A stretch of DNA of 64,000 bases, from positions 12,844,501 through 12,908,500 of the forward strand of contig CM056734.1 in the NCBI GenBank assembly GCA_029844215.1. The letters are read 5' to 3'. Below the pieces are notes generated by a model. The model worked only from the letters and a program-made list of their open reading frames with translations, had not been told where the DNA came from and did not search any database. Positions 9,970 through 22,827 of the stretch are shown one piece after another. A program made the translations under genes and the position numbers. This DNA comes from Przewalskia tangutica. Lineage: Eukaryota > Streptophyta > Magnoliopsida > Solanales > Solanaceae. The stretch's first letter is position 1; each line of letters opens with the position of its first letter.

Positions 9970-12900
9970 TCACAACTTTGCAGGAGACTTGTAAAAAGCC
10001 CATGGTTCGTCAGGAGACGCATACTGAGTCACCTGCTTAATGTTTAGGTAGTTCTCAAGACTCCTGTGAGAAAGAAGAGAAAATATCACTTATCAGCTGC
10101 ACAACCAAATTCCCATCTAGTTACTCCTCTATTGTGGTAATACTACAACCACAGTTTTTCCCTTCATACTGGATTGCTTTACTACAACATAGCTAACTCC
10201 AGAAAGAGAATTTTAACCAGCAGAAAAGAAACAAGATGGATAAAGGGAAAGTGCGGTAATTGCTAAGCCACTTAAATGTTATTCAAGATGGTGCCAAAAT
10301 CAGCCAATGAGAGCTTACCATTCTCCAAGTTCGCGTCCGAAACCACTATGCTTTTTACCCCCCCATGGAGGTTGCCAAAAGCATGGCTGCGAGCAGTTGA
10401 CCCAGACAATCCCTGACTGAAAAGCCTGCGAAGTCCAATTAACAAGAGGTCATCCCTGATTTTGCAGAAGCAGTGCCTTTTATGTTTTTAGCAATTGAGA
10501 AACTACTCTCACCTTTGTGAAACGTTCACACCTTTCAAGATCTTTTGACAAAATAGCAGCACCCAAACCATACCTAATAGAGCAAAAAGTGTAAAATAAG
10601 GAAAAAGAATGTTTGTAAAATAACAGAACCATATATCTGAAGTATAGGCAACTCACTTGGTATCATTTGCTAGTTCAATGGCTTCCTCTTCAGTTTTAAA
10701 AGTTTTGACACAAAGAACAGGTCCAAATACCTCTTCTTTCCAGATTTCCATGGAAGTATCAACATCAGTTATGATTGTTGGTTGAATGTAATATCCTTTC
10801 TTTAAGTGCTGAAATCCAATGGAGAAATAAGTCACGTTCCAACAGATTGATAAATACAGCACCAGTATACTTTCACCCAGAAGTAATTTGTTACCTGAGG
10901 CCGTTCGCCACCATAAAGAATGGTTGCACCTTCATTTTTGGCAGTTGAGATGAACTTCATGACCTTCTCATACTGAAAGGTAAACAAACAGTCAATATAT
11001 AATAATTGCCGATAAGACTGCTTAGAAGGGAAAAGAGACCAGCAGGTAAATCATGATCTGTACGTCATTAATGAGAAAGCAAGAAAAACTAGACAAAAGC
11101 TGAAAGCCGATATCCATGTCATATTAAATGATGTTGCTTTACTCAGTGATAACAGACTTCCGTATAGTATCTTAAAAGACTTCTAAACTGATGTGAACTA
11201 TGATAAAAAAATTCTCTATTTTTGAGTTTTTTAACAATAACTACACGGACCACCTACGCACAAGCTGTTGGCCCGGGCACCACGGTTATCAAGGAAAAAA
11301 CTGTTCTGAAAAAATGATATCGCACGTCAACAGTTCTTTAATAATAACATCACTTAAACTAGGGTAAAACAGATGGATATATACAGCATCACCACCGTTA
11401 ATACCGGCAGTAGTTTATTACTTTCTAATGTAAAGATCATTATGATATACACCAAACATATACAACTCCTTTTTTTAGAAGGATAATACTGGATAACTCT
11501 GTCCACCAAGAATGGGGGAAAATACCTCGAAATCACCTAGTGTGTTTGCCTCCGTTGGGGTTTGAACCTGAGACCTCATGATCGTCAACTCACTTCTCAT
11601 TGAGGTCTCAGGTTCAAACCAAAAGTTTTCCAACAAATATCAGACACAAGGGGATAGTTTTCCCAAATGAACTCAAGAGAAGACATGAACATGGTGGCTT
11701 TTCAATCTAGCTTATGTTTATTGTTAAGTACTGTTGTTAAATCATCTAAACAGCACTTGACCGTCCATAAGCACTTTTATTATCTTCTTTTCTTCCCTTA
11801 AAACTTGAATATGCAATAAAATACCTTCATTCAGTGCAATAGCCTCTATAAAGTCTAAGACATATCTATCGACCAAATTATAAATGTGGTTGAGAGAAAG
11901 TTATAAACCATGCTGCATGTTAACTGGATAAATTTCCAGGAGCAGTCACCATTATTTCATTCTTTTCCTGAGTTTTATCCTCCCCAGACCAGTCCTTTAA
12001 ACAAGATGATGTCAATAGGTAACAAACTAACATATGAAGGAATGAGAAAGAGAGAGAGTGATAGCTGGTGTTCAAGCATCTAATAAGAAATTGCAATACA
12101 TCACATACAGAAACAAGTCTGGCAGCATGCGTATTGATTGTAAAATGCCACTCTTTATCTGAGAGAAAGATCATATAGCAGGGTCAAGGTCAATCCAAAG
12201 GGTAATTAATTTCCAAAAGAGTGTCTATAAGCTTGAAGAAAATGAGTAGACTTCTAAACCTATTCAAGTGCTATGTACCATGGTAGTCTTGTGTTTGAGT
12301 TAATTTAACACGCGATCAAACCACTTATCCACTCTCAGAGTATAACTATTGCAACAGGTCAAAAGAGAGTCCATAACTTGTGTGCATCACTCATACCTAT
12401 CTACTTTCCTAATCATCTATGCTGCATCTAGTTGGCTCTTTCACTGTTCACCTTCCAGTCTAAGTCCATTACTCACTAACCCACTTAAATCTGCTTCCCG
12501 ACACTATCTGATGGCATGGCACACTATTCTTATACCTTCAGTTCTGACTTTATGTTCCATATCCCCCAAACTTATCCTGTTCACTATATCTTATCCATAA
12601 GACACTTCCATACATAAGTCGCACTGGAGCAGGAAATAAACACAAATTGCTCATGAATCATTCACTTTATAAGCTACAATTGCATCTATTCAAGGCAACA
12701 CATAACATTGTCTCCAAGAAGCAGCACCTTGCAATATAGTTAACGCAGCATCCTCCACAAGTTTAATGACATAACTTCTTTACCTGTCCACGACTAATGA
12801 CAGGACCAAGCTTGCAGTCTTCTTCCAGGGGATCTGAGATTTTGATGTTTTTCGTCCACTCCAGAAGTTTGTCCAAAAATTTTGAAGCAATTGTTTCCTG

Positions 12901-15900
12901 CAAATTCGGAATTTAGTTTCATCAAGGGCTCTAATGTTGAAGATAATAGAAAGGGCGATATCATTAAAGGATACATCAAAGGGACTTTGTAATAGTATTG
13001 TTTTCACAGTGTTATGATAAGGTGGCATTTGAAAAAAAGAGGCTGGAAGTCTCACCCCCTCTTGCCTGATTTCATAAGAGAGCGGATCATCCTACTCCTT
13101 TCATAAAAAGGACATGCCAATTGAAAATAATCTACTTACTATTTGCGAGCCAGAAAATCTTCTGCTAAGACCATGACTTTTTTGTTTTCTTTCTTTTATT
13201 TTTTCCTGAGAAATTTTTGAATTCTAAAATATATTTGTTGAAAAGTATTTTGCATTCAGTTCAAAAAGAATCTAAGGTTAAATTAATCAATTTCCAAATT
13301 GAAACCAAAATTTCACAATCTAATCTTTGTAGCATAGGAGAAAGGAAGCAGGCTGGTTTATCCTTTTCTTTGATAAGGTATTATCAGGTTTATCGTGTAT
13401 ACTTTTAGATGCACATTGCGCTCGATCAGCCAGTAGGACGATCCTCCCTCCAGTTCTAATTTTCAAGAACTCTGGTAGGATATTGACTTGTTTCCAAAAA
13501 CTGAATTAAGTAGGTCCCTCATTCTATACCGAAGGATAGATAGATAGATAAAGAATTACTGGATCCATTTTCCCAGTATCATTTAAGAGCCTTTATTCTT
13601 CTCTTATAACCAATTAAAACTAAGGCAAATGCATCTTTCTTTTGTCATTGAGCCTCTTCTATTCAAGGAAATGAGAAAAATTCTGGTTCCACACTATCTG
13701 GAATGGCTCTCTACATATTTTGGAATCCTGACTGACGACAAAAAGGTAAACTAAATGATGCCACGAATCAAGCAGTTAGTTAAATCCAAGTCAGATGTAA
13801 GAGTGTCTTTCCTCAGCATGACCCTCTCTCACTATGACGAAAAATGTGCTATAAAAAGTGTGCCCTATGAACTGATTAGTTATTTTATCACTAACATGAA
13901 GTATTATGGGATCATTATTTTTTTTGTTTTGAAATGGTCCTTTTTGAAGTATTATGGCATCATGATGACGGACCTTGAGCCTTCCATGTCCAAGAACTGA
14001 CATGATATGCTTAGATTTTCACGACTGATATTATGTTTGACTCAGGTACCATCTCCAAACTATCAAACTAAGGAGAAAGCAAGTTTCGCATAATTATAAA
14101 CCTGAAGAAAACTTCACTATGAACAACCATAAAAGAACAGGGAGACCCCAATATAGTGTTATGAATACAACTTAAACTAATTATTTGTTCCTTAAGATAC
14201 TCATCATTCCCATAATCGTCTTGTATTTTTAAGGAATTGCTGGTTGCCAATAAAGGATACAGGACCAAATGGGTATATTTAGTATTTTCTAGATAATGGT
14301 AAACAGTGTCGAGTCAGAGTCTTAACCATAAAATTGAACATGGGCCTTGTCCAACATTTAGCTTGTTACCTGTAATATCAGACGTGATGTTGCACTGCAA
14401 ATTTGACCGTTTGTCCAAAAGCAGCCAAAAAGAGCCCACTCAACAGCTGTGTAATCAATGAGGATTGAGGACACTCAAATTTAGGAGCTAAATAAATTTC
14501 TTAAATGCAGCGCAAAGGTGACTTCAACAAGAGGGCCTAGAAAGTAGTATTAGATTCCAATTCCAACAGTTAAGGCAATTATTATGCAATTAACACATAA
14601 CTCCGAAGTTAGAGCATCAATTTGTAATGTGTTAGTCACCAGTTCAATTCCTTTTATTTCTTTTCCTTCTCTTTTATATATTGATAATGTTACTTTGAAA
14701 TAAAAGAACATTGAACTGATGGATTTCCTCATCCAAAATCATCAATTTGTTAAGTATGTGATGGGAAATTTCAGATATATCAGAAAAAGATAATATTTTT
14801 TAGAAGGGAGTTGGCATATAGGGTCTAAAAGAGCAAACCTATATCAAGGTCATGAATGTCATCAAACACAACAATTGGACTTTTTCCACCAAGCTCAAGA
14901 GTAACTGGCTGAAAATGAAATAGAGAAGCTTAGCTATACTGAACCAACCAGCATATCAGTTTTGTCAATAGGAACCTAAATGACTATTCAGATGCAACAT
15001 ACTTTAACAAGTTGAGCTGCAGCGGTCATGATGTTGACCCCTGTTGGGCCACTTCCTGTAAATGCAATCTGATCACCCAAAGAAGTAAAATGAATTCACC
15101 ACATGAAATCACATAGTACTAAATGCGAGCACTGATAAATAAACATAGATACACCTAAAAGAACAACTCAAACCTTGTCAACATCAGGATGCGATACCAA
15201 AGGAGAACCAGCTTCATGTCCCAATCCCGTTATTATGTTAAGGGCACCAGGAGGAAGACCCACCTCTCTACAGATTTCACCCAACTCCAAAGAGGTACTG
15301 ATGTTGGAAAAAAAAGAGTAAGGATGTAAATGATGTGGACCAACAATATGGTTAATGAAGAGAAAAGATAAGGACTCACATAGATGCTATTTCAGACGGC
15401 TTAAGTACTGCTGCACAACCAGCAGCTAGGGCAGGAGCGACTTTCCATGTGGTCATCAATAGAGGATAATTCCTTCATTATGAAACAAGTTCATAAGTAA
15501 ACCACCTAAATCTTTGCTCTCGCACCCAACACAAAAAATCCAATGAATTCACAATGCTCCAAAAGATTGATTTCTCCCCTTACAGGAATGAATGGTAAAA
15601 ATAAGAAAAGAGAGAAAGAAATTTTCTTTAAGCCCCCACCCCAACCCCTCTTGCCAACTTTCACGAGCATTCCTGATTGGCATGAGGCAGTTAGGTCAAG
15701 GCAGAGTCCCAATAAGGCACAAAGTTTCACCTTTCACCTTCTGGCTAGGGTGTTTGCCTCGAAACAAAGGCAATAAGCCATGGCCCTTGTCCCGGCAATG
15801 AATGAACATGTTAAGAGGGAATGTAGCCAGAGGGCCTTGTTTTAAAAAACCCATCACAAAATTCACAAGTTCGGGAAGATGCAACTTGTTCGAAGTCAAT

Positions 15901-17982
15901 AGGAAATATTCAGGGGGCACTCCACTTTCTTAGATCCCCTCGAATATCCTAATTTTTCTTCTAATTCTCTCATCTTTTTAAGGCACCTAAATAACTTAGA
16001 TTCCTAAAATATCAGCATTCCAAAGGTTTCTATCTCAATGACATCTTACCTAATGAAGAACCTGAAATGTGTAGTCCCTATCCAACTTATAATACAGTTC
16101 TCAAAAGCTATGTTGCTTGGACTCTCCAAAACTGTTGGTGCACCCGTGTCGGATCCTCCAAGAAATGCATTACTTTTGGAGTATCCGACACGCACCCGGA
16201 TACATTTTTGAAGAGTCCGTACATCATAGCTCAAAAGTCCAACTGATTATTATTCTCGACGCTCATGTATTAGGGTGGCATCCACCTTTGTCGAATAAAG
16301 ACAAAGCTGAAATAGTTGATAACTAGCTTAATGGGTATCCTTTGCAAACTATTTCTATTTCCAACTTTTGGGAGTTGAAACGGCTATCTTAACTAATCAC
16401 AAAGCTCAAACTTTAGCTCATTGTACAACGGTCTTTCAGTTTTCATAAATGCTCATAACAACATAGCAGACATACAGCAACTATGCACAACACAGAAGTT
16501 GGTCACCTATAATATCAACTTGGTTGGAAAAAGAAGAATATCATATTTCCAACTGGGTTGAAAGAGATAATAAGAGCATAAATCATTAATGATAGGTGGT
16601 GTACCATGGAGTAATCAACCCCACAACACCAAGAGGCTCTCTATAAACATGGGTCTTGAATGAATCCAAATGAAGTTTAACTTCAGTCTTCTTTTTCGAA
16701 TCCAAAGCTTCAGCGAGGTCTGCATAGTACTCAAAACAAGCTACGACATCATCCTAGAAGCAAGAAAGAGCACATAAGTAAAACAATGTATTTTGCAACA
16801 AATAAAACTATGTTTATCCCATTAAGCAAGAACATACCATGTCAGAGGCAGCCTCAAACCAGGGTTTTCCATTATCAATAGTCTCAAGCGTAGCTAGTTC
16901 AGCCTTTTTCTCCTGTACCTACAATAAATGTAAACAATAGCAACTGAATCATTTGAACATAAAATAATAATCATGAATAAAAAAAGGGCAGCCCGGTGCA
17001 CAAAGCTCCTGCAATGCTCGGGATTCAAGGAAGTGTCAGACCACAATGGTCTATTGTACGCAGCTTTACGTTGCAAGTCTGCGTCTTGAACCCGTGACCT
17101 CCAAGTCACATGGAGGCAACTTTACGGGTTACTCCAATGCAAAGAAAATACAAAGTCATTTCAATATCTTGCTGAGACTAACCACCAAGAATTAAGATAA
17201 GAGTTGTATATGCAGCAGCTATTAGTACAATACAACATAATCTAATCAAACTGGAATTTGCTTTCTACTACTCAGTGCATCAAAACCATCGACTTCGTAA
17301 TGTTCAGAATCTAAGGCGAAAGGTAAAAGAAAAACTGGCAATCATCGTGTTGCAGTTCAGTATAGAACCAAAATAATTAATAATCAGTCAAATAGAAGAA
17401 GATTGCAGATGTTATTCAATTGAGCAATCTTGATGTGACTCCAGGGCTATGTAAAAACATTTGGTTCACTGAGCTTACAAGATACACAATCGTATTGGTC
17501 TTGGAAGATACACATATACAATTTAAAAAATTGCAAGTGAGAATTCCACCGAAAAAGAATTTAATATAACGGCGTTAGTATTTCGTAGGTTACTTATATT
17601 CCTGAAAGAGAACCCACGGAATAACGATATGGAAAAATTAGCAAACGAACAGACCAACCTTAGCAGCAATAGCACGAAGATATTTAGCGCGCTGTGCTCC
17701 AGTAGTAGAACCCCAGTCATCTCGACGAAGCGCACTCCGTGCAGCTTTGACAGCGATATCTACATCCTCCGCTGTAGCTGCCGGAATATCACCTGAAAAA
17801 ACAATCGGATCAAACAAGAATTCATTAAACTTATTCAATGGATCTTTGAAATTAAAGCAATTACCAATAATTTCTTCAGTGGCGGGATTGATGACGGGTA
17901 AGCGGTTCTTCTTGATGGGTTCTCTCCATTCACCGTCGATGAACAACTGGCGACAAGGGATTCGTATATTAGGAATTGCCAT
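9970..17982 (-). CDS. ALDH10: ALDH10 aminoaldehyde / betaine aldehyde dehydrogenase, 15 exons
   Basis: Fifteen GT-AG exons: 17865-17982, 17659-17792, 16838-16918, 16605-16753, 15380-15472, 15174-15297, 15003-15068, 14839-14908, 14370-14446, 12784-12897, 10895-10972, 10657-10808, 10513-10573, 10319-10425, 9970-10063. They total 1518 nt (505 aa), all in frame. The enzyme oxidises omega-aminoaldehydes from polyamine breakdown, and in some species betaine aldehyde, using NAD+. Visible motifs are MAIPNIRIPCRQLFIDGEW at the start, ITPWNYPLLMTTWK, IAFTGSGPTG, the general-base glutamate in VTLELGGKSP (about residue 260), the catalytic cysteine in NGQICSATSR (about 295) and VFGPVLCVKTF. Residues GIVWVNCSQPCF place isoleucine at about 445, equivalent to spinach 441, which is linked to aminoaldehyde rather than betaine-aldehyde preference. 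The C-terminus Ala-Lys-Leu is a PTS1 peroxisomal signal. Long introns hold repeats. Confidence 0.96.
11555..11622. repeat. Hairpin repeat in ALDH10 intron
   Basis: The stretch 'ggtttgaacctgagacctca' is followed about 20 bp later by its reverse complement 'tgaggtctcaggttcaaacc', giving a roughly 20-bp perfect stem. It lies in the intron between exons 10 and 11 and looks like two facing copies of a tRNA-like plant repeat end. Confidence 0.7.
16108..16225. repeat. Fold-back MITE in ALDH10 intron
   Basis: A near-palindrome of about 115 bp. The left arm ends with 'cacccgtgtcggatcctcc' and the right arm with 'ggagtatccgacacgcaccc', separated by a short loop around 16165-16172. The outer arms ('ggactctccaaaa' and 'ttttgaagagtcc') also pair. 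It carries no coding capacity and lies in the intron between exons 4 and 5. Confidence 0.7.
16986..17141 (-). repeat. tRNA-derived SINE in ALDH10 intron 2
   Basis: On the plus strand it reads 'gcccggtgcacaaagctcc', then 'ggtctattgtacgcagc', then 'cttgaacccgtgacctcc' (B-box in reverse), and ends in 'aactttacgggttactcc' (A-box in reverse). This is the same layout as the fragment at 1-180. It lies between coding exons 2 and 3 in an otherwise clean intron. Confidence 0.65.
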
Positions 17983-18737
17983 GGATACTACTGTGTGTGG
18001 ACTAACAGCGCTGATCCAACTTTATAGATTTTTTTTTTTTTTTTTTTTAAGGTAAATGCAAATATTATTACTAATAACGAAATAACGAAAAGAAAGGTGG
18101 CTACAATCAGTCATTGAGGTTCTCAATCTCAACGTAATATAAACAAGAAATGGAGGAGGGGGGCGGTCACTCAAAAGGTGACATTACAAGAGGAGATTAA
18201 ATCATATAGAACTGTATAAGATGTTGTTTTAATCTTTGCAATAACCTCCCCTGTCGGTATGTTTGTGCCTTCAAAGAGCAATGTATTTCTTGTCCTCTCA
18301 TAGACCACTATGCAAAAGGCAAAGGCAAGCAAGATATATTTAGCTCTTTGTGCGTTATTATCGGTTAATGTCATCTTTTTTATTAGTTTTATTTCGTAAT
18401 AAATGGAGTTGCTAAAGGATCGATAGGCCAAGCAAATAACGTGTCGCTGGGTTATAAACTTTAATGTATTTTTTATATTGCAATCAATATTTTTTTATAT
18501 TTGTTTTTTGTGCTAATTTGTTTTTTACTCCATAAAATGAAGCGTTTTTAACATCCAAATGGCAAAATACATAAGACATATTCTTAAATTTAATATAATT
18601 CTTATCCGAGATACTAATTGAGCATTTTAAGTTGACAAATATGTATGTATCTATATAACTTTCGTTCATAATTGGGTAATAAATTAAAACGTGTGGTAAA
18701 TACGTGCAAATTAAATATTAAAGATTCTGGCTATGAG
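17983..18737. other. ALDH10 upstream flank, no gene seen
   Basis: Upstream of the ALDH10 ATG (17982-17980). It includes a run of 20 T at about 18029-18048 and otherwise AT-rich sequence. Probable promoter and 5' UTR, but no core element can be assigned securely. Confidence 0.5.
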
Positions 18738-18739
18738 TA

Positions 18740-20919
18740 CAGTAAAATCTCTATAAATTAATAATCTTGGGACCATGAAATTTTATTAATTTAGAGAGAT
18801 ATTAATATATCGATAAATTAATATTTTATTAATTAAAAGAGAGACTTTTTAAATTCAACAAATTTAGTACATATGTATTGAAAATAAATGAATTCATATA
18901 TGTTTCATTGATTATATTCATGCATCAACCAATTATTTGTAACTAATTAAATATATTCATGTATAATATCAATTCATTGTATACAATTAACTATTATATT
19001 CATGGACGCATGTATCAATTCATTGGAATTACTTAAATAATGTATATATGTTTACATTAATTCGTTGCACATAAATAATTATTATAGCCAATTAAATATA
19101 TTCATGCATGATGAATGAAACATATACTATATAAATCTCAATATGAAAATAAAATAATTCATAACACTCAACCATGTCTTCTCATCTAAAAGACATCGCA
19201 AAATCATCCATGAATGATCAAATGCGTAAAGCATTATGTGAGTATAAGAAAGATCATCCCACATGCACTCAAAAAGATTTACAAGAGTGGGTTGATGAAA
19301 AATATCGTTTGAAAGTTAGTCAAGGTACAATATCAAACACTCTCAAGAGATCATCGGAGTACCTTTCAGCCAACTTTGAGAATGGTGGGGATATTAAGCG
19401 ACACAAATCGGCGAAATATCCAAATATGGAGAAGGTTCTTTATGAATGGTTTCTTCAGTACCAAAATCGAGTCAACATGATCGGAGAACTTATTTTGGAG
19501 AAAGCAAAGGATATAATGAAGCTTTTGTATCCTCAACACCCTTATGAACATCAATTTTCTCAAGGTTGGCTTGAAAAATTCAAGGTAAGACATGGTATTA
19601 AATCATTTCATCGTTTTGGAGAAAGTGGTTCGGTTGACATGCAGGACATGAAAATGAAACTGGAGGCTATAAGGGAGAAAATAAACCAATTTCCCATGAA
19701 AGATGTTTTTAATTTGAATGAAACAGATATGTTTTACAGGTTACAAACTGATCACTCTCTTGCAACCAAGCAACTTGAGGGAAGAAAGCAAGACAAAAGA
19801 GACTTACAATTGTTATTTGTTGCAACGAGGATGGATCGAAAAAAAATCCTTTATGGATTATTGGAAAATATGCAAAGTCACGTTGCTTCAAAAATAACAA
19901 CATGAGCAGCATCAATTGTCATTATCGTGCCAACAAGAGGACATGAATGACTAGTGTTTTTTTTGATGAATATGTTCGTTGGTTTGATCACAAAATGAAT
20001 GGCAGAAGAATCTTGTTGATGGTTGACAATTGTCCAGCCCATCCAAAAAATATTGAAGGGTTACGGAATGTTGAGTTGTTTTTTTTGCCACCTAACATGA
20101 CATCAAAGATTCAACCATGTGATGTAGGAATAATTAGAGCTTTCAAGATGCACTATCGTAGGAGATTCTACAAAAATCTACTGGAATGTCATGAGTTGAG
20201 GCTACCTAATCCTGAAAAGATTAATATTTTAGATGCCATAAATTTTGCAGTCTCCGCTTGGACAACCAATGTTTCTCAAGTGTCGATAGCAAATTGCTTT
20301 CGGCACTGCAAAATTCGTTCAAATGAAGAAATCTCAAGTGAGACAAACTTTGAAGAAAGCCTACACGAGCTTGAGAATATGATCAAGGATGTTGGTTATC
20401 ACAATGAAATGGACGTCAACAAATTGGTGGACTATCCGGGTGAAAATGATGAATGTTCAATGATTCAAAGTTTAGAGGAAATTGTTGTTGATATTCTTGA
20501 AGATCATACTAATGATGAAGCTAAAGATGATTCAATACCGTTGGAATCAGTCACGAGAAAGGAGGCTTTGAGCACGACAACAACTCTTCAAAAAAAATTG
20601 TTGCAGCTAGAGAACTCGACACCGGAACTCTTGGCTGCAATTAAAAAAGTTAGGGATGAAATCCAATTAGATTTAAATTTTAAGAAAAATCAAGTAACAA
20701 TAGATTCATATTTTAGCAAATTACCATAATATTTATGAATTATTAATTTAGAGTTTTAATGGGACCTACTATTTATAAAGGGATTTTTCGAAAAATCATT
20801 ATCTTATTATCTTATCGAATTTGATGATTTTTTACAAAGGCCCAAGTCGGGACCGGAAGATTTTATTATTTTAGAGAGTTTATTAATTTATAGAGTATTA
20901 ATTTATAGAGGTTTTAGTG
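18740..20919 (+). mobile_element. Pogo/Lemi1-type Tc1-mariner transposon
   Basis: A 2180-bp element flanked by TA on both sides (18738-18739 and 20920-20921). Its terminal inverted repeats begin CAGTAAAATCTCTATAAATT on the left and CACTAAAACCTCTATAAATT on the right when reversed. These resemble the ends of the plant Emigrant MITE and its autonomous relative Lemi1. One broken transposase gene lies inside. All structural hallmarks of a complete insertion remain. Confidence 0.9.
19174..20729 (+). pseudogene. Pogo-type transposase, broken
   Basis: The first open part (19174-19905) has a CENP-B-type helix-turn-helix DNA-binding half (MSSHLKDIAKSSMNDQMRKA, then QGWLEKFKVRHGIKSFHRFG) and the start of the DDE domain. 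The second part (19947-20729) has MVDNCPAHP and MTSKIQPCDVGIIRAFKMHY, the second and third catalytic regions. A frame change occurs near 19795-19805. The true frame then continues to a TGA at 19944-19946 where relatives have tryptophan. The first acidic position is also altered: the sequence shows NLNETDMFYR where the family usually has D-E-T, so the first catalytic Asp reads Asn. Three independent lesions make activity unlikely. The C-terminal tail (TLQKKLLQLEN) looks coiled. Confidence 0.9.
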
Positions 20920-20921
20920 TA

Positions 20922-21206
20922 TTTGATATAACAATAGTAAAGTGACTTTTATATTACTACACTCCAATCATTGTTGGTGTGGATTTTGACTCTCAATATG
21001 GTTCTTTTCGGTGTTCGCAACAAACTAATACACAAAAAATATACTATATTTTTGTGGGGATGATTTCTTGTGGACACCAGATATTGTGACTCTCACCTAA
21101 TGGACCGCTAAGTCACCATGATTTACCTCTTTCACCAATCTCTGTCGGGCCGGAGGGTGGGGGCCTCGTGGGCAATGGATTTCGCCTTTTGCCCTCAAAT
21201 ATACTA
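20922..21206. other. Spacer between two DNA transposons
   Basis: About 285 bp of AT-rich sequence with one GC-rich patch at 21145-21180 (gggccggagggtgggggcc). No gene or repeat boundary recognised. Confidence 0.4.
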
Positions 21207-22827
21207 TGTGCCTGTTTGGATTGGCTTATGGGTACCCAGAAGTGCTTCTGGCTACTCACTTTCGTGAAAATGGCAAAATTGACATGTTTTGTTTGACTTT
21301 TCAGAAGTGGTTCTCGTCTCCAGAAACACTTCTACCATTTATTTCAATTTCAATTTTATCATTTTCTTTATTACCCTATTTAATTTTCATCAACAACTCT
21401 ATCCACCTTCATTACCCTCTTTAAATATCTAGAAATAATTACTATTTTTTTTTCAAATATACAACTTTCATTGCCCTCTTTAAATATCTAGAAATAATTA
21501 CTAAAAAAATTCAAATATACAACTTTCATTACCCTCTTTAAATATCTAGAAATAATTACTAAATAAAATCAAATATACTACTCATGTTCTATTTTAATTA
21601 AAAAAAAATCAAATATACTACTAAAGTTGACATTTGTTCATGTGTAATTGCAGATTGGAACTTTAAACTCTTCAAACATCCGAATGTTATCCGATTATAC
21701 GTTGCCTTAAGTTGTCAATGAAATATATTAAACTCGAAGATCCTATGTTTCGTGATTGTCATTCCAAAATTAAAAATGATCAACGACATTGACCATTTTT
21801 TAAGAATGCTATAGGAGCAATTGATGGTACACATGTTTCATGTGTAGTTAGTGTCAGCGAGCAACCTAGGTTTATTGAAAGAAAGGGATATCCAACACAA
21901 AATATAATGGTTGTATGTGATTGGAATATGTGTTTCACTTTTGTATTAGCTGGTTGGAAAGATACTGCACATGATGCTCGTGTTTTTTAGCAGGCTATCA
22001 CAAATGCGAACCTTAATTTTCCACACCCTCCTTTAGGTAAGTATTATTTGGTAGATTCGGATTATCCAACACCAATTGGGCACATTGGTTCCTACAGATG
22101 TGAACGCTATCACCTTCCTGATTTTAGGCGTTCTAACAGGTATGCAAATCATAATTAAGTATTCAATTATTAGCATTCAAGTTTAAGGTCAACAATAGAA
22201 AGAACTTTTGGGGTATGGAAGAACAAATTTGCAATTTTACGTCGCATGTCCAGGTTCAATTTTGAAACACAGGTTCAAATAGTCGTCGCAATAATAATTA
22301 TACACAACTTTATCAGAAGGAATGCACAAATGAATATTGATTTTGATTTTTATGAAGATGAAAGCATAATCATTCACAATGATGATTGTCATACATCATC
22401 TAAATTGGATCAATCACATGTTTTTAATGTAGTTTCTTCAGAGATAGATTACGTTCGAGACTTTGTCCACAATCAAATTATATAGTACATGCAAAATTAG
22501 TATTGTAATAATATTTAAATATATTTGCACTTTAAATTAGCATTGTAATAATATTCTACTAATATTTAAGTAATATATTGCACTTTAAATTCTATTATCT
22601 ATTTGTAATTTTTATTTACATACTTCCATTTATTAGTAATTTTTATTTATATGTATTGACTAAATGTCCATTTTGGTAATTCTACATTCAAAAATAATTT
22701 TGATCAAAACTATTCAAACATCATTTATTGATAACAATCACTTTTATATTGTTGAATCCAAACATAAATCACTTTTATCAGAATCACTTCTGTCAAAATC
22801 ACTTCTGCCCCCGCCAATCTACACAGT
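21207..22827 (+). mobile_element. PIF/Harbinger transposon relic
   Basis: The ends form an imperfect inverted repeat: GTGCCTGTTTGGATTGGC at the left and the reverse of 'gccaatctacacagt' at the right. Subterminal repeats 'aaatatctagaaataattact' occur several times (21420-21565). A Harbinger-type transposase remnant lies at about 21690-22485. It is the likely parent type of the non-autonomous copy at 6279-7330, sharing both flanks. No second Myb-like ORF, usually present in Harbinger elements, was seen. Confidence 0.75.
21690..22485 (+). pseudogene. Harbinger DDE transposase, broken
   Basis: Readable segments include FFKNAIGAIDGTHVSCVV (first catalytic Asp), FIERKGYPTQNIMVVCDWNM, FTFVLAGWKDTAHDARVF, YYLVDSDYPTPIGHIGSYR (second Asp) and STIERTFGVWKNKFAILRRM (Glu). 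These are the DDE regions of plant Harbinger nucleases (DDE_Tnp_4). Frame-ending codons lie at 21790-21792 (TGA where Trp is expected), near 21987-21990 and near 22155. The last 80 codons (22246-22485) are open. Inactive but recent enough to read almost through. Confidence 0.85.

Noticed and set aside
12349..12600. An 83-codon open frame on the plus strand
   Set aside because: It lies in an ALDH10 intron, antisense to the gene, with low-complexity hydrophobic content and no similarity.
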